A stretch of DNA of 56,022 bases from Actinomycetaceae bacterium (lineage in GTDB: Bacteria > Actinomycetota > Actinomycetes > Actinomycetales > Actinomycetaceae), in assembly GCA_030527545.1 (NCBI GenBank), contig JAUNAP010000008.1, positions 1 through 56,022 of the forward strand. Direction: 5' to 3'. The first letter of the stretch is position 1. The number at the start of each line of letters is the position of its first letter. The translations under genes were made by a program, and so were the position numbers. Below, in pieces: positions 43,028-53,622 of the stretch. The notes under the pieces were generated by a model, which searched no databases, was not told where the DNA came from, and saw nothing but the letters and a program-made list of their open reading frames with translations.

Positions 43028-45934
43028 ATGAGCCACGCCAAGGACGAGAAGACACTGCACCGCTACACCGCCGAGTTGGCGGGGCGGATCGAGGCCAGTT
43101 GGCAGGAACGCTGGCTAAGCGAGGCGTCTTTCGCCGCAGACAATCCCGCCGGTTCATTGGCGGGGCCGCTGGCTGGGCACACCCCATTTTTCCTGCTCGA
43201 TATGTTCCCCTACCCGTCGGGTAAGGGGCTGCACGTTGGTCATCCCCTGGGCTACATCGCGACGGACGTTGTCGCGCGCTATCAGAGGATGAAGGGCAAG
43301 AATGTCCTCTACACGATGGGGTTTGACGCCTTCGGCCTGCCGGCAGAGCAGTACGCGGTCGCCACGGGCCAACACCCGGCGATCACCACGCGCGACAACA
43401 TTGCCAACATCAAGTCGCAGCTGGCAAGGCTCGGGCTCTCACACGATCTTCGTCGCTCCTTTGCCACGACGGACTGGGACTACGTCAAGTGGACCCAGTG
43501 GATCTTCCTCCAAATCTTCAATTCCTGGTATGACCCGCAGGCTCCTCACCGCGACGGTTCGCGGGGCACGGCGCGGCCGATCAGCGAGCTCGTCGAGGAA
43601 TTCGAATCGGGCAAGCGGGACGTTCCTGGTGGGCGCTCGTGGGCCGAGCTGGACGAGGTTGAACGGGCCAAGGTGCTCGATTCGTATCGTCTCGCCTACG
43701 TCTCGGAAGCCCCGGTCAACTGGTGTCCGGGGCTGGGTACCGTCCTGGCGGACGAGGAGGTGACGAACGAGGGGCGTTCCGAGCGAGGAAACTACCCGGT
43801 CTTTTCGTCGAAGCTTCGCCAATGGATGATGCGGATGACGGCCTACGCCGATCGTCTCACCTCCGATCTCGACCTCGTCGAGTGGCCGGAGAAGGTCCGC
43901 ACGATGCAGCGCAACTGGATCGGGAAATCTCACGGGGCGACGGTGCGTTTCGAAGTGCTCGGCGGCAACGGGCGCGAGGCCCAGCTGCTCGAGGTCTACA
44001 CGACCCGCCCCGATACGCTCTTCGGTGCGACGTTCATGGTCATTTCTCCCGAGCATCCTCTCGTCGGCGACGTCGACGCCGACGCCTCGCAACTGCTCGT
44101 GCCAGCGGCCTGGCCCGAGGGCACTCGCGAAGCATGGACGGGCGGTGCCGCCACTCCGGCGGAGGCTGTCGCCGCCTATCGGGCGCAGGCTCGTGCCAAG
44201 ACCGACAAGGAACGCACCGAGGATTCGACCGAAAAAACGGGCGTGTTCACGGGTATCTATGCGACCAATCCCGTCAACGGGCGTGAAACCCCGATCTTCG
44301 TCGCCGATTACGTGCTCATGGGGTACGGCACGGGTGCGATCATGGCGGTCCCGGCTCACGACGAACGCGACTACGACTTCGCTAAGAACTTCGACATCGA
44401 CATCATTCAAACGATCACGCCCGGGCCGGAGTGGGATGGCGAATCCGCCTGGACGGGCGACGGCGTCATCTGCCATTCACACAACGAGGAGATCAGTCTC
44501 GACGGGCTGTCGAAGGATGAGGCAATCGCGCGGATGACGGCGTGGCTCGACGAGCGTGGTCTCGGGCGGGCGACGACGACGTATCGGCTGCGCGATTGGC
44601 TGTTTTCTCGCCAGCGTTTCTGGGGTGAGCCTTTCCCGGTCGTCCACGGTGCTGACGGGCGAGTCCACGCCCTGCCCGAGGAGATGCTGCCGGTGACGCT
44701 GCCCGATCTCGATGACTTCACCCCGCAAACCTTCGACCCCGATGACGCGAGTTCCTCGCCGGCCTCGCCGCTCACGCGCGCGGGCGAATGGGTTGAGGTG
44801 CGTCTCGATCTGGGCGAGGGCGAGCAGACCTACTACCGTGACACGAACACGATGCCGAACTGGGCTGGGTCGTGCTACTACGAGATCCGCTATCTCGATC
44901 CGACGAACGACGCCGAGCTAATCGATGGCCAGACCGAACGCTATTGGATGGGGCCGAACGAGGAAAAGCCCGGCGGCGGCGCCGACTTGTATGTGGGCGG
45001 GGTCGAACATGCGGTATTGCACCTGCTGTATGCGCGCTTTTGGCAAAAGGTTCTTTACGACCTTGGCATCGTCTCTGCGAAGGAACCGTTCCATCACCTG
45101 TTCAATCAGGGCATGATCGAGGCCTATGCCTACACCGATTCGCGCGGCCAATACGTCCCCGCTGACGAGGTTGAAGGCGATGAGACGTCCGGTTTCACCT
45201 GGCAGGGGCAAACTGTTGAGCGCCAGTACGGCAAGATGGGTAAGTCATTGAAGAACATCGTGACTCCCGACGAGATGTGTGCGACCTACGGCGCTGACAC
45301 CTTCCGTCTCTACGAGATGTCGATGGGTCCGCTCGACATGTCCCGCCCCTGGGAGACTCGTGCCGTCATCGGTTCCCACAGGTTCCTTCAGCGCCTGTGG
45401 CGCAATGTCGTCGACGAAAGCAGCGGCGAAGTGACCGTCACCGACGATGCGCCCGAACGCGAAACCGCCAAGCTCGTGGCGCGCACGATCGACGAGGTCA
45501 CCACAGAGTACGACCATCTGCGCATGAACACGGCGATCTCGAAGATGATCGTCCTCAACAACCACCTCGTTGGCCTCAAGAGGGTCCCGCGTGCCGCGAT
45601 AGAGCCGCTCGTGCTCATGCTCGCGCCGATTGCCCCTCACATCGCCGAGGAACTGTGGGCCAAGCTCGGCCACGAGGGCACCCTCGTGCGTGCGCCCTTC
45701 CCCGAGGTCACCGATCCGACGTTGTTGGAAGAAGACGCCGTCACGTGCGTCGTCCAGGTCAACGGTAAGGTGCGCTATCGCCTCGAGGTCTCGCCGACGA
45801 TTGATCCGGGCGAGCTCGAGTCGCAGGCTCTCGCCTGCCCGCCTGTCGTTCGCGCCCTCGATGGAGCCGAACCGGCGAAGACGATCGTGCGTGCGCCTAA
45901 GCTGGTGAACGTGGTCGTGCCCAAGCGCAAGTAG
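43028..45934 (+). CDS. leuS: Leucyl-tRNA synthetase
   Basis: 968 residues from ATG 43028, eight bases after GGAGG; an earlier in-frame start is less likely. Charges tRNA-Leu. Motifs: [16 protein letters not shown] (HIGH), editing domain CP1 with [12 protein letters not shown] and [16 protein letters not shown] (editing Asp), and KMGKSLKN, the form of KMSKS used in actinobacteria. The C-terminal anticodon domain ends ...VNVVVPKRK. Tandem with an aldose epimerase gene after 18 bases. Confidence 0.97.
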   Translation: MSHAKDEKTLHRYTAELAGRIEASWQERWLSEASFAADNPAGSLAGPLAGHTPFFLLDMFPYPSGKGLHVGHPLGYIATDVVARYQRMKGKNVLYTMGFDAFGLPAEQYAVATGQHPAITTRDNIANIKSQLARLGLSHDLRRSFATTDWDYVKWTQWIFLQIFNSWYDPQAPHRDGSRGTARPISELVEEFESGKRDVPGGRSWAELDEVERAKVLDSYRLAYVSEAPVNWCPGLGTVLADEEVTNEGRSERGNYPVFSSKLRQWMMRMTAYADRLTSDLDLVEWPEKVRTMQRNWIGKSHGATVRFEVLGGNGREAQLLEVYTTRPDTLFGATFMVISPEHPLVGDVDADASQLLVPAAWPEGTREAWTGGAATPAEAVAAYRAQARAKTDKERTEDSTEKTGVFTGIYATNPVNGRETPIFVADYVLMGYGTGAIMAVPAHDERDYDFAKNFDIDIIQTITPGPEWDGESAWTGDGVICHSHNEEISLDGLSKDEAIARMTAWLDERGLGRATTTYRLRDWLFSRQRFWGEPFPVVHGADGRVHALPEEMLPVTLPDLDDFTPQTFDPDDASSSPASPLTRAGEWVEVRLDLGEGEQTYYRDTNTMPNWAGSCYYEIRYLDPTNDAELIDGQTERYWMGPNEEKPGGGADLYVGGVEHAVLHLLYARFWQKVLYDLGIVSAKEPFHHLFNQGMIEAYAYTDSRGQYVPADEVEGDETSGFTWQGQTVERQYGKMGKSLKNIVTPDEMCATYGADTFRLYEMSMGPLDMSRPWETRAVIGSHRFLQRLWRNVVDESSGEVTVTDDAPERETAKLVARTIDEVTTEYDHLRMNTAISKMIVLNNHLVGLKRVPRAAIEPLVLMLAPIAPHIAEELWAKLGHEGTLVRAPFPEVTDPTLLEEDAVTCVVQVNGKVRYRLEVSPTIDPGELESQALACPPVVRALDGAEPAKTIVRAPKLVNVVVPKRK

Positions 45935-45952
45935 GCCGAGAAGGGAGCAAGG

Positions 45953-46978
45953 ATGCTGCAGGGATGGACACTGAGGTCGGGGGAGGACTCCGTCGATATC
46001 GCGGCGCGCGGCGCGCTTGTCACCGCCTGGCGTGTCACCGACAGCTCGGGTACCCGACGCGACCTCATCGACGGTTACCGTAACGATGAGGAGGCGCAGC
46101 GGCTGTCCGGTTACCGTTCGGCGGTGCTGGCGCCGTGGTCGAACCGCATCCGCGACGCGCGTTTCGTTTTCGATGAGGCGGCTTCGGATTTGGGGCCCGA
46201 CGAGAACGGGGTCCGTGAGGCCCTCCACGGCCTAGTCGCCGACGCGACGTTCGTCGAGCTCGAGCGGGGCGAGGACTTCGTCCAGGCTGCCTGCCAGATC
46301 GCTGCCACCGACGCCTACCCCTATCCGCTGCAGGTTCACGTTTTGTACAGACTGTGGGGCACGCAGGGGCGCCATCGCCTCGAGCTTGTCCTCAAGGTCG
46401 CCAACACGGGCCAAAGTGACGCGCCGGTTACGCTGGGCTGGCACCCCTATCTGCGCTACCAGGGCCCGCGGGAACTGGCGAGCATCGTCCTTCCCGCGGT
46501 CACGGCCATACGCACCGACCCGGCAAATATTCCGCTGCCGGGGCAGGATGCGTTCGTCGATCTTTCCGAGAACATCGGTGGAGCTTTCACTCCCGATCAG
46601 AGGGTGAGCTGCCTGGGGCAGACAGTGGTCATTCAGGCGCCGGCCGGTCTCGATCACGCTTTCACTGATGTGCATCGCGACAACGACGAATGGGTGCGTG
46701 CCTATCTGCGTCACGGCGACGGGACCGAGGTTGCCGTCGAGTTCCAGCCCGACGAGATAGCGCGTGGTGTCGGCGTTTTCCAGGTCTTTACCGGGGAGCC
46801 GCTCGAGGAGCGCTCAGGTGAGGCTGTCGCCATCGAGCCGTGCCTGGCGATGACCGATGCCTTCAATCGCAGCGAGTGTGCCTCTGCCATTCGGTTGGCC
46901 CCGGGGCAGATACGCAGCCTACGCGCGGGACTGTCCTTCAGCGAGTCCGCTAGCAGTTCGCTCAGCAACGACCGATAA
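45953..46978 (+). CDS. Aldose 1-epimerase family protein
   Basis: 341 residues. Interconverts alpha and beta anomers of hexoses. Family landmarks include SAVLAPWSNRIRDARFVF, the catalytic His region TLGWHPYLRY, LHGLVADATF, and VAVEFQPDEIARGVGVFQVFTG near the C-terminus. It has the layout of the YphB/GalM-like group of actinobacteria. Follows leuS and ends at its own terminator. Confidence 0.88.
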   Translation: MLQGWTLRSGEDSVDIAARGALVTAWRVTDSSGTRRDLIDGYRNDEEAQRLSGYRSAVLAPWSNRIRDARFVFDEAASDLGPDENGVREALHGLVADATFVELERGEDFVQAACQIAATDAYPYPLQVHVLYRLWGTQGRHRLELVLKVANTGQSDAPVTLGWHPYLRYQGPRELASIVLPAVTAIRTDPANIPLPGQDAFVDLSENIGGAFTPDQRVSCLGQTVVIQAPAGLDHAFTDVHRDNDEWVRAYLRHGDGTEVAVEFQPDEIARGVGVFQVFTGEPLEERSGEAVAIEPCLAMTDAFNRSECASAIRLAPGQIRSLRAGLSFSESASSSLSNDR

Positions 46979-46983
46979 CGTAA

Positions 46984-47018
46984 CCGGCCCGATCGACCTG
47001 TCTGTGTGATCGGGCCGG
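46984..47018 (+). terminator. Terminator of the leuS-epimerase unit
   Basis: CCGGCCCGATC and GATCGGGCCGG form a perfect 11-bp stem with a 13-base loop right after the stop. Confidence 0.8.
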
Positions 47019-47048
47019 CACGACTCACTCGGCCCTAGCGTGGGTGTC

Positions 47049-47753
47049 ATGGGGAAACACACCATGCGATCTGGTCAGGGCCTCAGGCTCGCCATTGGCG
47101 ATGACTCGCCCGGCTCGGGCGTTCGCATACGCTGGCAACCCCATCCCCGCGCGGTCGCGATCCTCCTCGTCGTCGTCGTAGCTGTCGCCGTGGCTTCAGG
47201 GCTCGCCCACTCGGTGCAGCCGCGTCAGTCGACCTCGCCCTCGCCTGCGGCGACGGATGTTGCGCCCTCGCGAGCAGCCACGACGCCGGCATCGTCGGCA
47301 CCTACGCCAGCTGGCGTCGTTGTACACGTTGTCGGATCCGTCGCGCGACCCGGCATCGTGAAACTGCCGGGTGGGGCCCGCGTGCTCGAGGCCATCGAGG
47401 CGGCCGGCGGAGTCGACGCCGATGCCGACGTTGCCGCGGTCAATCTCGCCCGCGTCGTCGAAGACGGCGAACAGTTAGTCGTTCCGCGGCAGGGCGAGAC
47501 GCTCCGGGAAACGGAGGCGTCGGCGGCCAGTGCCGCATCCGGCTCTGCGGATGGCGCCGGGCGGGTGAAGGTCAACAGCGCCAACGAATCGCAGCTCACC
47601 GAACTGCCGGGAATTGGTCCGGCACTCGCTGCGCGCATCGTCGATTACCGCCGCGAGCACGGGCCGTTTTCCCGTATCGAAGACCTCGCCGACGTGCCCG
47701 GTATCGGGGTGAAGACCCTCGAAAAGTTCCGCGATAAGGTCGCGCTGCGGTGA
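47049..47753 (+). CDS. comEA: ComEA-family DNA-binding protein
   Basis: 234 residues from ATG 47049; GTG 47040 is possible. DNA receptor for uptake at the membrane. One N-terminal helix (AVAILLVVVVAVAVASGL, about 35-52), a Ser/Thr/Pro linker, a SLBB domain (VVVHVVGSVARPGIVKLPGGARV, about 88-150) and a C-terminal helix-hairpin-helix pair (VNSANESQLTELPGIGPALA, about 175-234). The stop overlaps comEC. Confidence 0.93.
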   Translation: MGKHTMRSGQGLRLAIGDDSPGSGVRIRWQPHPRAVAILLVVVVAVAVASGLAHSVQPRQSTSPSPAATDVAPSRAATTPASSAPTPAGVVVHVVGSVARPGIVKLPGGARVLEAIEAAGGVDADADVAAVNLARVVEDGEQLVVPRQGETLRETEASAASAASGSADGAGRVKVNSANESQLTELPGIGPALAARIVDYRREHGPFSRIEDLADVPGIGVKTLEKFRDKVALR

Positions 47754-49228
47754 ACTTGCGAGAGCGTCATGGCGTGCTCGATCTGCGCCTGCTTCCCGTG
47801 GCTGCCGGGGCGTGGATAGGCAGCGCGCTCGGGTGGGCAGGCACGGGTTGGGCAGTCGCCGCCTCGTGCGCATGTGCGCTTATCGCGCTTAGCGTGGGCA
47901 TCGTGCGTGCCCTCGGGCCCCTCCAGCTTTTCGGGGCCGTCTTGCTCATAGCCTTGGCTTGGGCGAGCGTGGCGGGTGCGCGCGCCGCCGAGGCGCCCTT
48001 GGCGATGTGGACGCGCACAGCCGGAGCGGTCCAGGTTACGCTCACCGGGACCGTCCGCGGCGTCACCCCGCTGAGGGAGGGCCGCTACCTGTGTAACCTG
48101 CAGGTTGACGCAGCTGCACTCACGGGCAACCCGTTGGTGAGGACGCGTGAGAAGGCCAGCATTACCGTCTCTGCAGCCCCGCCCGGCCGCGGAGCTCGCG
48201 TGAGGATCGATGCGCGCGTTAGCGGCGAGAACGGGCGCGTGAGCGGGCGTGCCTACGGTGCCCCCAAGCTCGTCTCGATGAGCACGGGCGGGCAAGTGCG
48301 AGGAGCGCTTTCTCATCGCCTCTCCGCTATGGGCGAGCGGGCCGGCAGCTTGGCCGCAGGCATGCTCCTGGGGGACCGATCGAGAATGAGCCCAGACCTT
48401 CTCGCCGATATGCGAGCATCCTCGCTCACCCACCTCACGGCGGTTTCTGGGCTACACATGGGACACGTTCTCGCCTTCGCCCTCCTCGTGGCGGCGCCGG
48501 CCGGACGGCGAGGCAGCGTCGTCGCCGCTCTCGCCCTCATGGGCGCCTACGTGTTGCTGGTGGGACCATCTGGATCCGTCATTCGGGCGGCTACGATGGC
48601 CACGGCCTCGCTGTGTGGACATTTTCTCGCCCGTCCGCACGCCTCGGTGGCCTGCTGGTCGATCGCCATCACCCTCGCTACGCTCATCACCCCGCAGATC
48701 AGTCTCGATCTCGGTTTCGTGCTATCGGCGAGCGTCACCCTTGCCCTTAGTCTCTTTGTCGATCCGACTGGGCGGGCACTCGAAGACATTGGGGTGCCGC
48801 GCCTTGTCGCTACGCCTCTTGCCGTGGCCGTGGTCGCTCAGGCGGCATCCACGCCCCTGGTCGTCCTCGTCACCTCGGGCATCCCGCCGCTGGGGATCCT
48901 CGCCAACCTCCTTGCGGCCCCACTCGTGGCCCCGGCGATGCTCGGCGGGGTGATTGTTGCCGTATCTCCCGCGCTACCAGACCTCTTCACCGCCGCAGCG
49001 GCGCTCCCTTTCGAAGCCATTGCCGCCATCGCCTCTCTTACGGCGGTGCCCCACTGGCGAATACCCTGGCCTCAGGGCACTGCCGGCGCGGTCCTTGCGG
49101 CCCTCGCACTTCTCGCTTGGGGCTATCTCGTGGCCTACCAGCGTCCCGTCCTCACGCTCCAAGCGGCGATCAGGCGAGCGCGTCTGGCAGGCTACACCCG
49201 AGCGAGCGAAAAGGGTGGTGGCGGGTAG
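47750..49228 (+). CDS. comEC: ComEC/Rec2-family DNA translocation channel, no nuclease domain
   Basis: 492 residues from a GTG overlapping comEA. Three N-terminal helices and an OB-like DUF4131 region (about 75-165) precede the Competence domain with SSLTHLTAVSGLHMGHVLAF and many helices to about 470. The metallo-beta-lactamase domain that ends full-length ComEC (about 750 residues) is absent and there is no frameshift; many actinobacteria carry this short form. With comEA it suggests capacity for DNA uptake, but pilus genes are not in this window. Confidence 0.9.
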   Translation: MNLRERHGVLDLRLLPVAAGAWIGSALGWAGTGWAVAASCACALIALSVGIVRALGPLQLFGAVLLIALAWASVAGARAAEAPLAMWTRTAGAVQVTLTGTVRGVTPLREGRYLCNLQVDAAALTGNPLVRTREKASITVSAAPPGRGARVRIDARVSGENGRVSGRAYGAPKLVSMSTGGQVRGALSHRLSAMGERAGSLAAGMLLGDRSRMSPDLLADMRASSLTHLTAVSGLHMGHVLAFALLVAAPAGRRGSVVAALALMGAYVLLVGPSGSVIRAATMATASLCGHFLARPHASVACWSIAITLATLITPQISLDLGFVLSASVTLALSLFVDPTGRALEDIGVPRLVATPLAVAVVAQAASTPLVVLVTSGIPPLGILANLLAAPLVAPAMLGGVIVAVSPALPDLFTAAAALPFEAIAAIASLTAVPHWRIPWPQGTAGAVLAALALLAWGYLVAYQRPVLTLQAAIRRARLAGYTRASEKGGGG

Positions 49229-49238
49229 GCTTGTGGGC

Positions 49239-50213
49239 ATGGCCAAGAAAACAGGCGTGAGCGGGGTGAGCTGGGATCGCATTGACCTGGCACCGATCGT
49301 TGCCGTTCGCGGGAAAGAGAGCCTGCTGGCAGACCGGGCGCTCACACGCCTGCGCGAGCTCGCGCGGGCCGAGGATCCCCAGGTGGAAATCACGCGGGTG
49401 GAGGCGCCTCACTATAGTGCGGGCGAGCTGGCCACCTACACGTCTCCGTCGCTATTTGGCGAGCGTCGACTCATCGAGATCCGACAGGTCGAATCCGCCT
49501 CAGAGGCGCTCGTGAGCGACCTGTTGGCCTATCTTCGCCAGCCCCAACCCGACGCGTGGGTCATCATTTGTCATGCCGGCGGGCAGCGGGCGAAGAAGCT
49601 GCTCGATGCGCTGACGAAGGCCAAAATCCCCACCGTGGCCTGTAACGAATTGACCTACCCCCGCGACAAGATCGCCTTTGTCAACGCCGACGTTAGGCGT
49701 GCACGCCGGCGCATCGATCCCGACGCCGCGCAGGCACTCGTCGACGCCCAAGGATCGTCGCTGGCCGAACTCGCCGCGACTTTATCCCAGTTGCTCAGCG
49801 ATACCACCGGCACGCTGACGCGCGCCGACGTCGACCGCTACCTTGGCGGAAGGATAGAAGCCACCGGATTCGCCGTGGCCGACGCCGCCGTTGCCGGACA
49901 CGTGAGCGAGGCCCTCACGCTCGCCCGTCACGCCCTCATGGCAGGCGCCCCCGCACAATTCATCATCTCGGCTCTTGCCATGAAGTTGCGGACCCTGGCG
50001 AAGGTCTCCCAGGGCGGCAGGAGCGCGGGTATCGACGGTTGGCGAGCGAAGAAGGCACGCGAACAGTTGAGAGGATGGAACGAAGCAGGATTGGCAGCGG
50101 CCATCATCGCGGTAGCCGCCGCGGACGAAGAAAGTAAGGGAGGCGGGCGCGATCGTGAGTTCGCCGTCGAGCGAGCGGTCAGGCGCGTCGCGCAGGCCCG
50201 CCACCAGCGATAG
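49239..50213 (+). CDS. holA: DNA polymerase III delta subunit
   Basis: 324 residues from ATG 49239; the open frame extends back inside comEC but only as overlap. Clamp-loader subunit that opens the sliding clamp. Features: IVAVRGKESLLADRALTRL, TRVEAPHYSAGEL, the PSLFGERRLIEI strand, and the C-terminal collar FIISALAMKLRTL. The order comEA-comEC-holA is widespread. Confidence 0.92.
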   Translation: MAKKTGVSGVSWDRIDLAPIVAVRGKESLLADRALTRLRELARAEDPQVEITRVEAPHYSAGELATYTSPSLFGERRLIEIRQVESASEALVSDLLAYLRQPQPDAWVIICHAGGQRAKKLLDALTKAKIPTVACNELTYPRDKIAFVNADVRRARRRIDPDAAQALVDAQGSSLAELAATLSQLLSDTTGTLTRADVDRYLGGRIEATGFAVADAAVAGHVSEALTLARHALMAGAPAQFIISALAMKLRTLAKVSQGGRSAGIDGWRAKKAREQLRGWNEAGLAAAIIAVAAADEESKGGGRDREFAVERAVRRVAQARHQR

Positions 50214-50220
50214 GAGAGAC

Positions 50221-50808
50221 ATGGCACGCTCAACCTGGGCCCAGATCGGACGGGCCCTCCTCGGATTGGCCAGGCGCGGCGCCACGGAGGCACTCAAAGA
50301 CGAGCTCGATAAGGCGACACGCCAGCAGTCGAGACACGCCGGCACACGCGAGCGGACCAGTGCGAGTGGCGGGAGCCACCGGCCGGCTCAGGCGGCGCAC
50401 ACGCGTGTACTCGACCTGTCGTCGGGCCTGCCTGCCCTCACCTATGACCCTCATCCCGACGGCGACCCCGACCCAGGCGAGGTGTGCTGGGCGTGGGTGC
50501 CCTACGAGGAGGATCCCTCGCGCGGGAAAGACCGCCCCGTCCTCGTCGTCGGACGAATGGGGAATCGTTTCGTTTTGGCCCAGATGACGTCGAAAGATCA
50601 CGACCACGACGCGGCCTATCAACACAGCCAAGGGCGCGAGTGGATGGACGTGGGCACCGGAGCGTGGGATTCGCGGCGACGGCCCTCCGAAGTGCGCCTC
50701 GACCGTCTCCTCCTCGCCGATGCCCAAGGAATCCGTAGAGAGGGAGCGACGCTGGCTAAGGATCGTTTCGATGCCGTCGTTGCCAGGCTGCGTCAGCTTC
50801 ATGGGTGA
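50221..50808 (+). CDS. PemK/MazF-like protein without antitoxin
   Basis: 195 residues with a GGAG site; a longer in-frame start inside holA has no signal. A basic N-terminal half (about 1-85) precedes a CcdB/MazF barrel: DPGEVCWAWVPYEED, KDRPVLVVGRMGNRFVLAQMTSK and SEVRLDRLLLADAQGI match the MazF strand order, including the conserved RP and the Ser/Arg strand. No antitoxin gene adjoins. In actinobacteria such proteins stand in housekeeping contexts, so a toxin role is doubtful. Confidence 0.75.
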   Translation: MARSTWAQIGRALLGLARRGATEALKDELDKATRQQSRHAGTRERTSASGGSHRPAQAAHTRVLDLSSGLPALTYDPHPDGDPDPGEVCWAWVPYEEDPSRGKDRPVLVVGRMGNRFVLAQMTSKDHDHDAAYQHSQGREWMDVGTGAWDSRRRPSEVRLDRLLLADAQGIRREGATLAKDRFDAVVARLRQLHG

Positions 50809-50845
50809 TCGCTCACGTTGCTACGCTCGACCGCGACCGTCCTGG

Positions 50846-50982
50846 TAGGCTAGGCGGGCACGGGCTGGCCGGTCGGGTCACGCCCGGGCAGCCGCGGCCA
50901 ACCACGGGGTGCCCCACGCCCTAGTCCCGGTTGCGGCGACTCCCTCTACCGACCATATTTCTACGCACAGAGAGTCTGACTA
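50846..50982 (+). promoter_or_regulatory. Probable promoter and long leader of rpsT
   Basis: A -10-like TAGGCT at 50846-50851 would give a leader of about 125 bases containing GC-rich inverted repeats (for example CGGGG and CCCCA near 50925). S20 genes are often autoregulated through the leader; this is inference only. Confidence 0.35.
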
Positions 50983-51246
50983 GTGGCAAACATTAAGTCT
51001 CAGAAGAAGCGCATCATCACCAACGAGAAGCGCCGCCAGCGCAACCGTTCGGTGAAGTCCGAGCTGCACACGTTCGTCCGCAAGACGCGCGAAGCCATTG
51101 AGGGTGGCGACAAGCAGCAGGCGGAAGATGCTCTCAAGGTCGTCAGCCGCAAGCTGGATAAGGCCGCCTCGAAGGGCATCATCCACCGCAACCAGGCCGC
51201 CAATCGCAAGTCGAAGCTGGCGCACCAGGTCAACAAGATGGACTAG
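50983..51246 (+). CDS. rpsT: 30S ribosomal protein S20
   Basis: 87 residues from GTG, beginning [21 protein letters not shown], the standard S20 N-terminus. Binds 16S rRNA early in 30S assembly. Three long helices and a basic profile; usual length. It is followed by a strong terminator. Confidence 0.97.
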   Translation: MANIKSQKKRIITNEKRRQRNRSVKSELHTFVRKTREAIEGGDKQQAEDALKVVSRKLDKAASKGIIHRNQAANRKSKLAHQVNKMD

Positions 51247-51260
51247 CGCATCTCGCGTTG

Positions 51261-51298
51261 GCAACGGCCGTCCCGGTTGAGGCTGGGGCGGCCGTTGC
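51261..51298 (+). terminator. Terminator of rpsT
   Basis: GCAACGGCCGTCCC and GGGGCGGCCGTTGC form a 14-bp stem with one G-T pair and a 10-base loop. Confidence 0.8.
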
Positions 51299-51317
51299 TG
51301 TGATTGGGGAGGACACT

Positions 51318-51707
51318 ATGGGCGAGAGCGTACGCGTCGACCGCTGGGTGTGGGCGGTGCGTCAGTACAAGACACGGTCAGCGGCAACGACGGCCTGCAG
51401 AGCCGGGCACGTCGCCATCAACGGCGCTACCGCCAAAGCCGCCGCACCCGTGCGCGTCGGCGATCGTGTGCGCGTGCGCATCGGCGGTTTCGATAAAACC
51501 CTGGAGGTTGTCACGCTCCTCGATAAGCGCGTGAGTGCGCCGCTGGCACAGGCAGCCTATATCGACCACACCCCGCCAAGACTCGAGCGCGTCGCCGTGC
51601 CGGCTCCGGTCCTTCGCGATCCGGGAGCGGGCAGGCCGACGAAGAAGGAACGCCGCGAACTCGACCGCCTCATGGGACGCAATCCCAACGCCGGGCGACG
51701 CAGCTAG
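51318..51707 (+). CDS. S4-domain RNA-binding protein, Hsp15 type
   Basis: 129 residues from ATG 51318, preceded by GGGGAGGA; the upstream extension includes the rpsT terminator and is not coding. The S4 domain fills the N-terminal 70 residues (VRVDRWVWAVRQYKTRSAATTACRAG and VRVGDRVRVRIGGF). A basic C-terminal tail (GRPTKKERRELDRLMGRN) follows. E. coli Hsp15 rescues stalled 50S subunits carrying nascent tRNA. Confidence 0.9.
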   Translation: MGESVRVDRWVWAVRQYKTRSAATTACRAGHVAINGATAKAAAPVRVGDRVRVRIGGFDKTLEVVTLLDKRVSAPLAQAAYIDHTPPRLERVAVPAPVLRDPGAGRPTKKERRELDRLMGRNPNAGRRS

Positions 51708-51771
51708 CCGCTCGCCGGCTCAGCCGCGAACATGAGACAATAGCGGGACTGAACGAAAGGGTGAACACGCA

Positions 51772-53622
51772 GTGAGCGACCACTTGAGCGGCACCATCAC
51801 GCCGGCACGCACAGCCCCCGAGGTTATCCGTAACTTCTGTATTATCGCGCACATCGACCACGGCAAGTCGACGCTCGCGGACCGGATGCTTCAGCGCACG
51901 GGGATCGTTTCGGAGCGTGACATGCGCGCCCAGTATCTCGATCGTCTCGACATCGAACGCGAACGCGGAATTACCATCAAGTCCCAGGCTGTGCGCATGC
52001 CGTGGAACGTTGATGGTACTTCCTACGCCCTTAACATGATCGACACTCCCGGCCACGTCGACTTTTCCTATGAAGTCTCGCGCTCGCTTGCGGCGTGCGA
52101 GGGCGCTCTGTTGCTTGTTGATTCATCCCAGGGGATCGAGGCGCAGACTCTCGCCAACCTCTACATGGCGATGGAGCACGACCTTGCGATCATTCCGGTC
52201 CTTAACAAGATTGACCTGCCTGCCGCGCAGCCCGAACGCTGTGCCGATGAGCTCGCTGGCCTGCTGGGGATCGATCCCGGCGATTGCCTCTTGACGTCGG
52301 CAAAGACGGGGGAGGGGGTCGAGGATATCCTCAACCGAATCGTCTCGGATGTGCCTCCACCGTCGGGGGACCCGCAAGCACCGGCACGGGCCATGATTTT
52401 TGACTCCGTCTACGACACCTATCGCGGCGTGGTTACCTACGTGAGGGTTGTCGATGGGATCCTCGAGCCGCGCCGAGACATCGTCATGATGTCGACGGGG
52501 GCGCGGCACGAGCTTCAAGAGATTGGTGTCATCAGCCCCGAGCCCGTGCCCACCCAGGGATTGGGTGTCGGTGAGGTCGGTTACCTCATCACGGGCGTCA
52601 AGGACGTGCGTATGTCGCGGGTTGGCGATACGGTCACGCGCGCCGACGCGCCCGCGCAGGAGTCGGTCTCGGGATACGAGGATCCCCAACCGATGGTGTA
52701 TTCGGGGATCTACCCGGTGGATGGGGCCGATTTCCCGGACCTGCGTGAGGCACTGGACAAACTGCGTCTTAATGATGCGGCGATCTCCTACGAACCCGAG
52801 ACCTCGGTGGCTCTTGGATTCGGTTTCCGCTGCGGTTTCCTTGGTCTGCTCCACTTGGAGATCACAAAGGAGCGGTTGGACCGCGAGTTTGGCCTCAACA
52901 TTATCGCGACTGCCCCGTCGGTGGTTTACGAGGTCACCCGTGAAGACGGCACGACCGTGACGGTGACGAATCCCTCGGAGTTCCCCGATGGCAAAATCGC
53001 ACAGATCCGTGAGCCCGTAGTTGCCGCGACCGTGTTGACCCCCTCGGACTACGTGGGTGCCGTTATGGAGCTATGCCAGTCGCGTCGCGGCAGCCTCAAA
53101 GGCATGGATTATCTGTCTCCCGAGCGCGTCGAGATGCGCTACACGCTGCCACTAGCTGAAATCGTTTTCGACTTCTTCGATCATCTCAAGTCACGCACCC
53201 GCGGTTACGCCTCCCTGGACTATCACGAGGACGGCGACGCGTCGGCGGATCTGGTCAAGGTCGATATTTTGCTCAACGGCGACCAGGTCGACGCGTTTTC
53301 CGCGATCGTTCACAAGGACGCTGCCTACGCCTACGGGGTGCGCATGTGCAAACGACTGAAGGAGCTTATCCCGCGCCAGCAGTTCGAGATACCCGTTCAG
53401 GCGGCGATTGGTTCGCGGGTCATTGCCCGTCAAACGATCAAGGCATTGCGCAAAGATATGCTCGCCAAGTGTTACGGCGGGGATATCTCGCGTAAGCGCA
53501 AACTGCTGGAGAAGCAGAAAGAAGGCAAGAAGCGGATGAAGGCGATCGGGTCGGTTGACGTTCCCCAAGAGGCCTTCATTGCCGCCTTGACCTCGGACGC
53601 ACCGGAGGGGAAGAAAAAGTGA
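51772..53622 (+). CDS. lepA: Elongation factor 4 (back-translocase)
   Basis: 616 residues from a GTG. GTPase that binds ribosomes under stress. G1 [18 protein letters not shown]2 [10 protein letters not shown]3 [13 protein letters not shown]4 VLNKIDLP, G5 TSAKTGEG. The LepA-specific C-terminal domain is present with [20 protein letters not shown] and [17 protein letters not shown]. First of three overlapping genes lepA-trmB-hemW. Confidence 0.97.
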   Translation: MSDHLSGTITPARTAPEVIRNFCIIAHIDHGKSTLADRMLQRTGIVSERDMRAQYLDRLDIERERGITIKSQAVRMPWNVDGTSYALNMIDTPGHVDFSYEVSRSLAACEGALLLVDSSQGIEAQTLANLYMAMEHDLAIIPVLNKIDLPAAQPERCADELAGLLGIDPGDCLLTSAKTGEGVEDILNRIVSDVPPPSGDPQAPARAMIFDSVYDTYRGVVTYVRVVDGILEPRRDIVMMSTGARHELQEIGVISPEPVPTQGLGVGEVGYLITGVKDVRMSRVGDTVTRADAPAQESVSGYEDPQPMVYSGIYPVDGADFPDLREALDKLRLNDAAISYEPETSVALGFGFRCGFLGLLHLEITKERLDREFGLNIIATAPSVVYEVTREDGTTVTVTNPSEFPDGKIAQIREPVVAATVLTPSDYVGAVMELCQSRRGSLKGMDYLSPERVEMRYTLPLAEIVFDFFDHLKSRTRGYASLDYHEDGDASADLVKVDILLNGDQVDAFSAIVHKDAAYAYGVRMCKRLKELIPRQQFEIPVQAAIGSRVIARQTIKALRKDMLAKCYGGDISRKRKLLEKQKEGKKRMKAIGSVDVPQEAFIAALTSDAPEGKKK

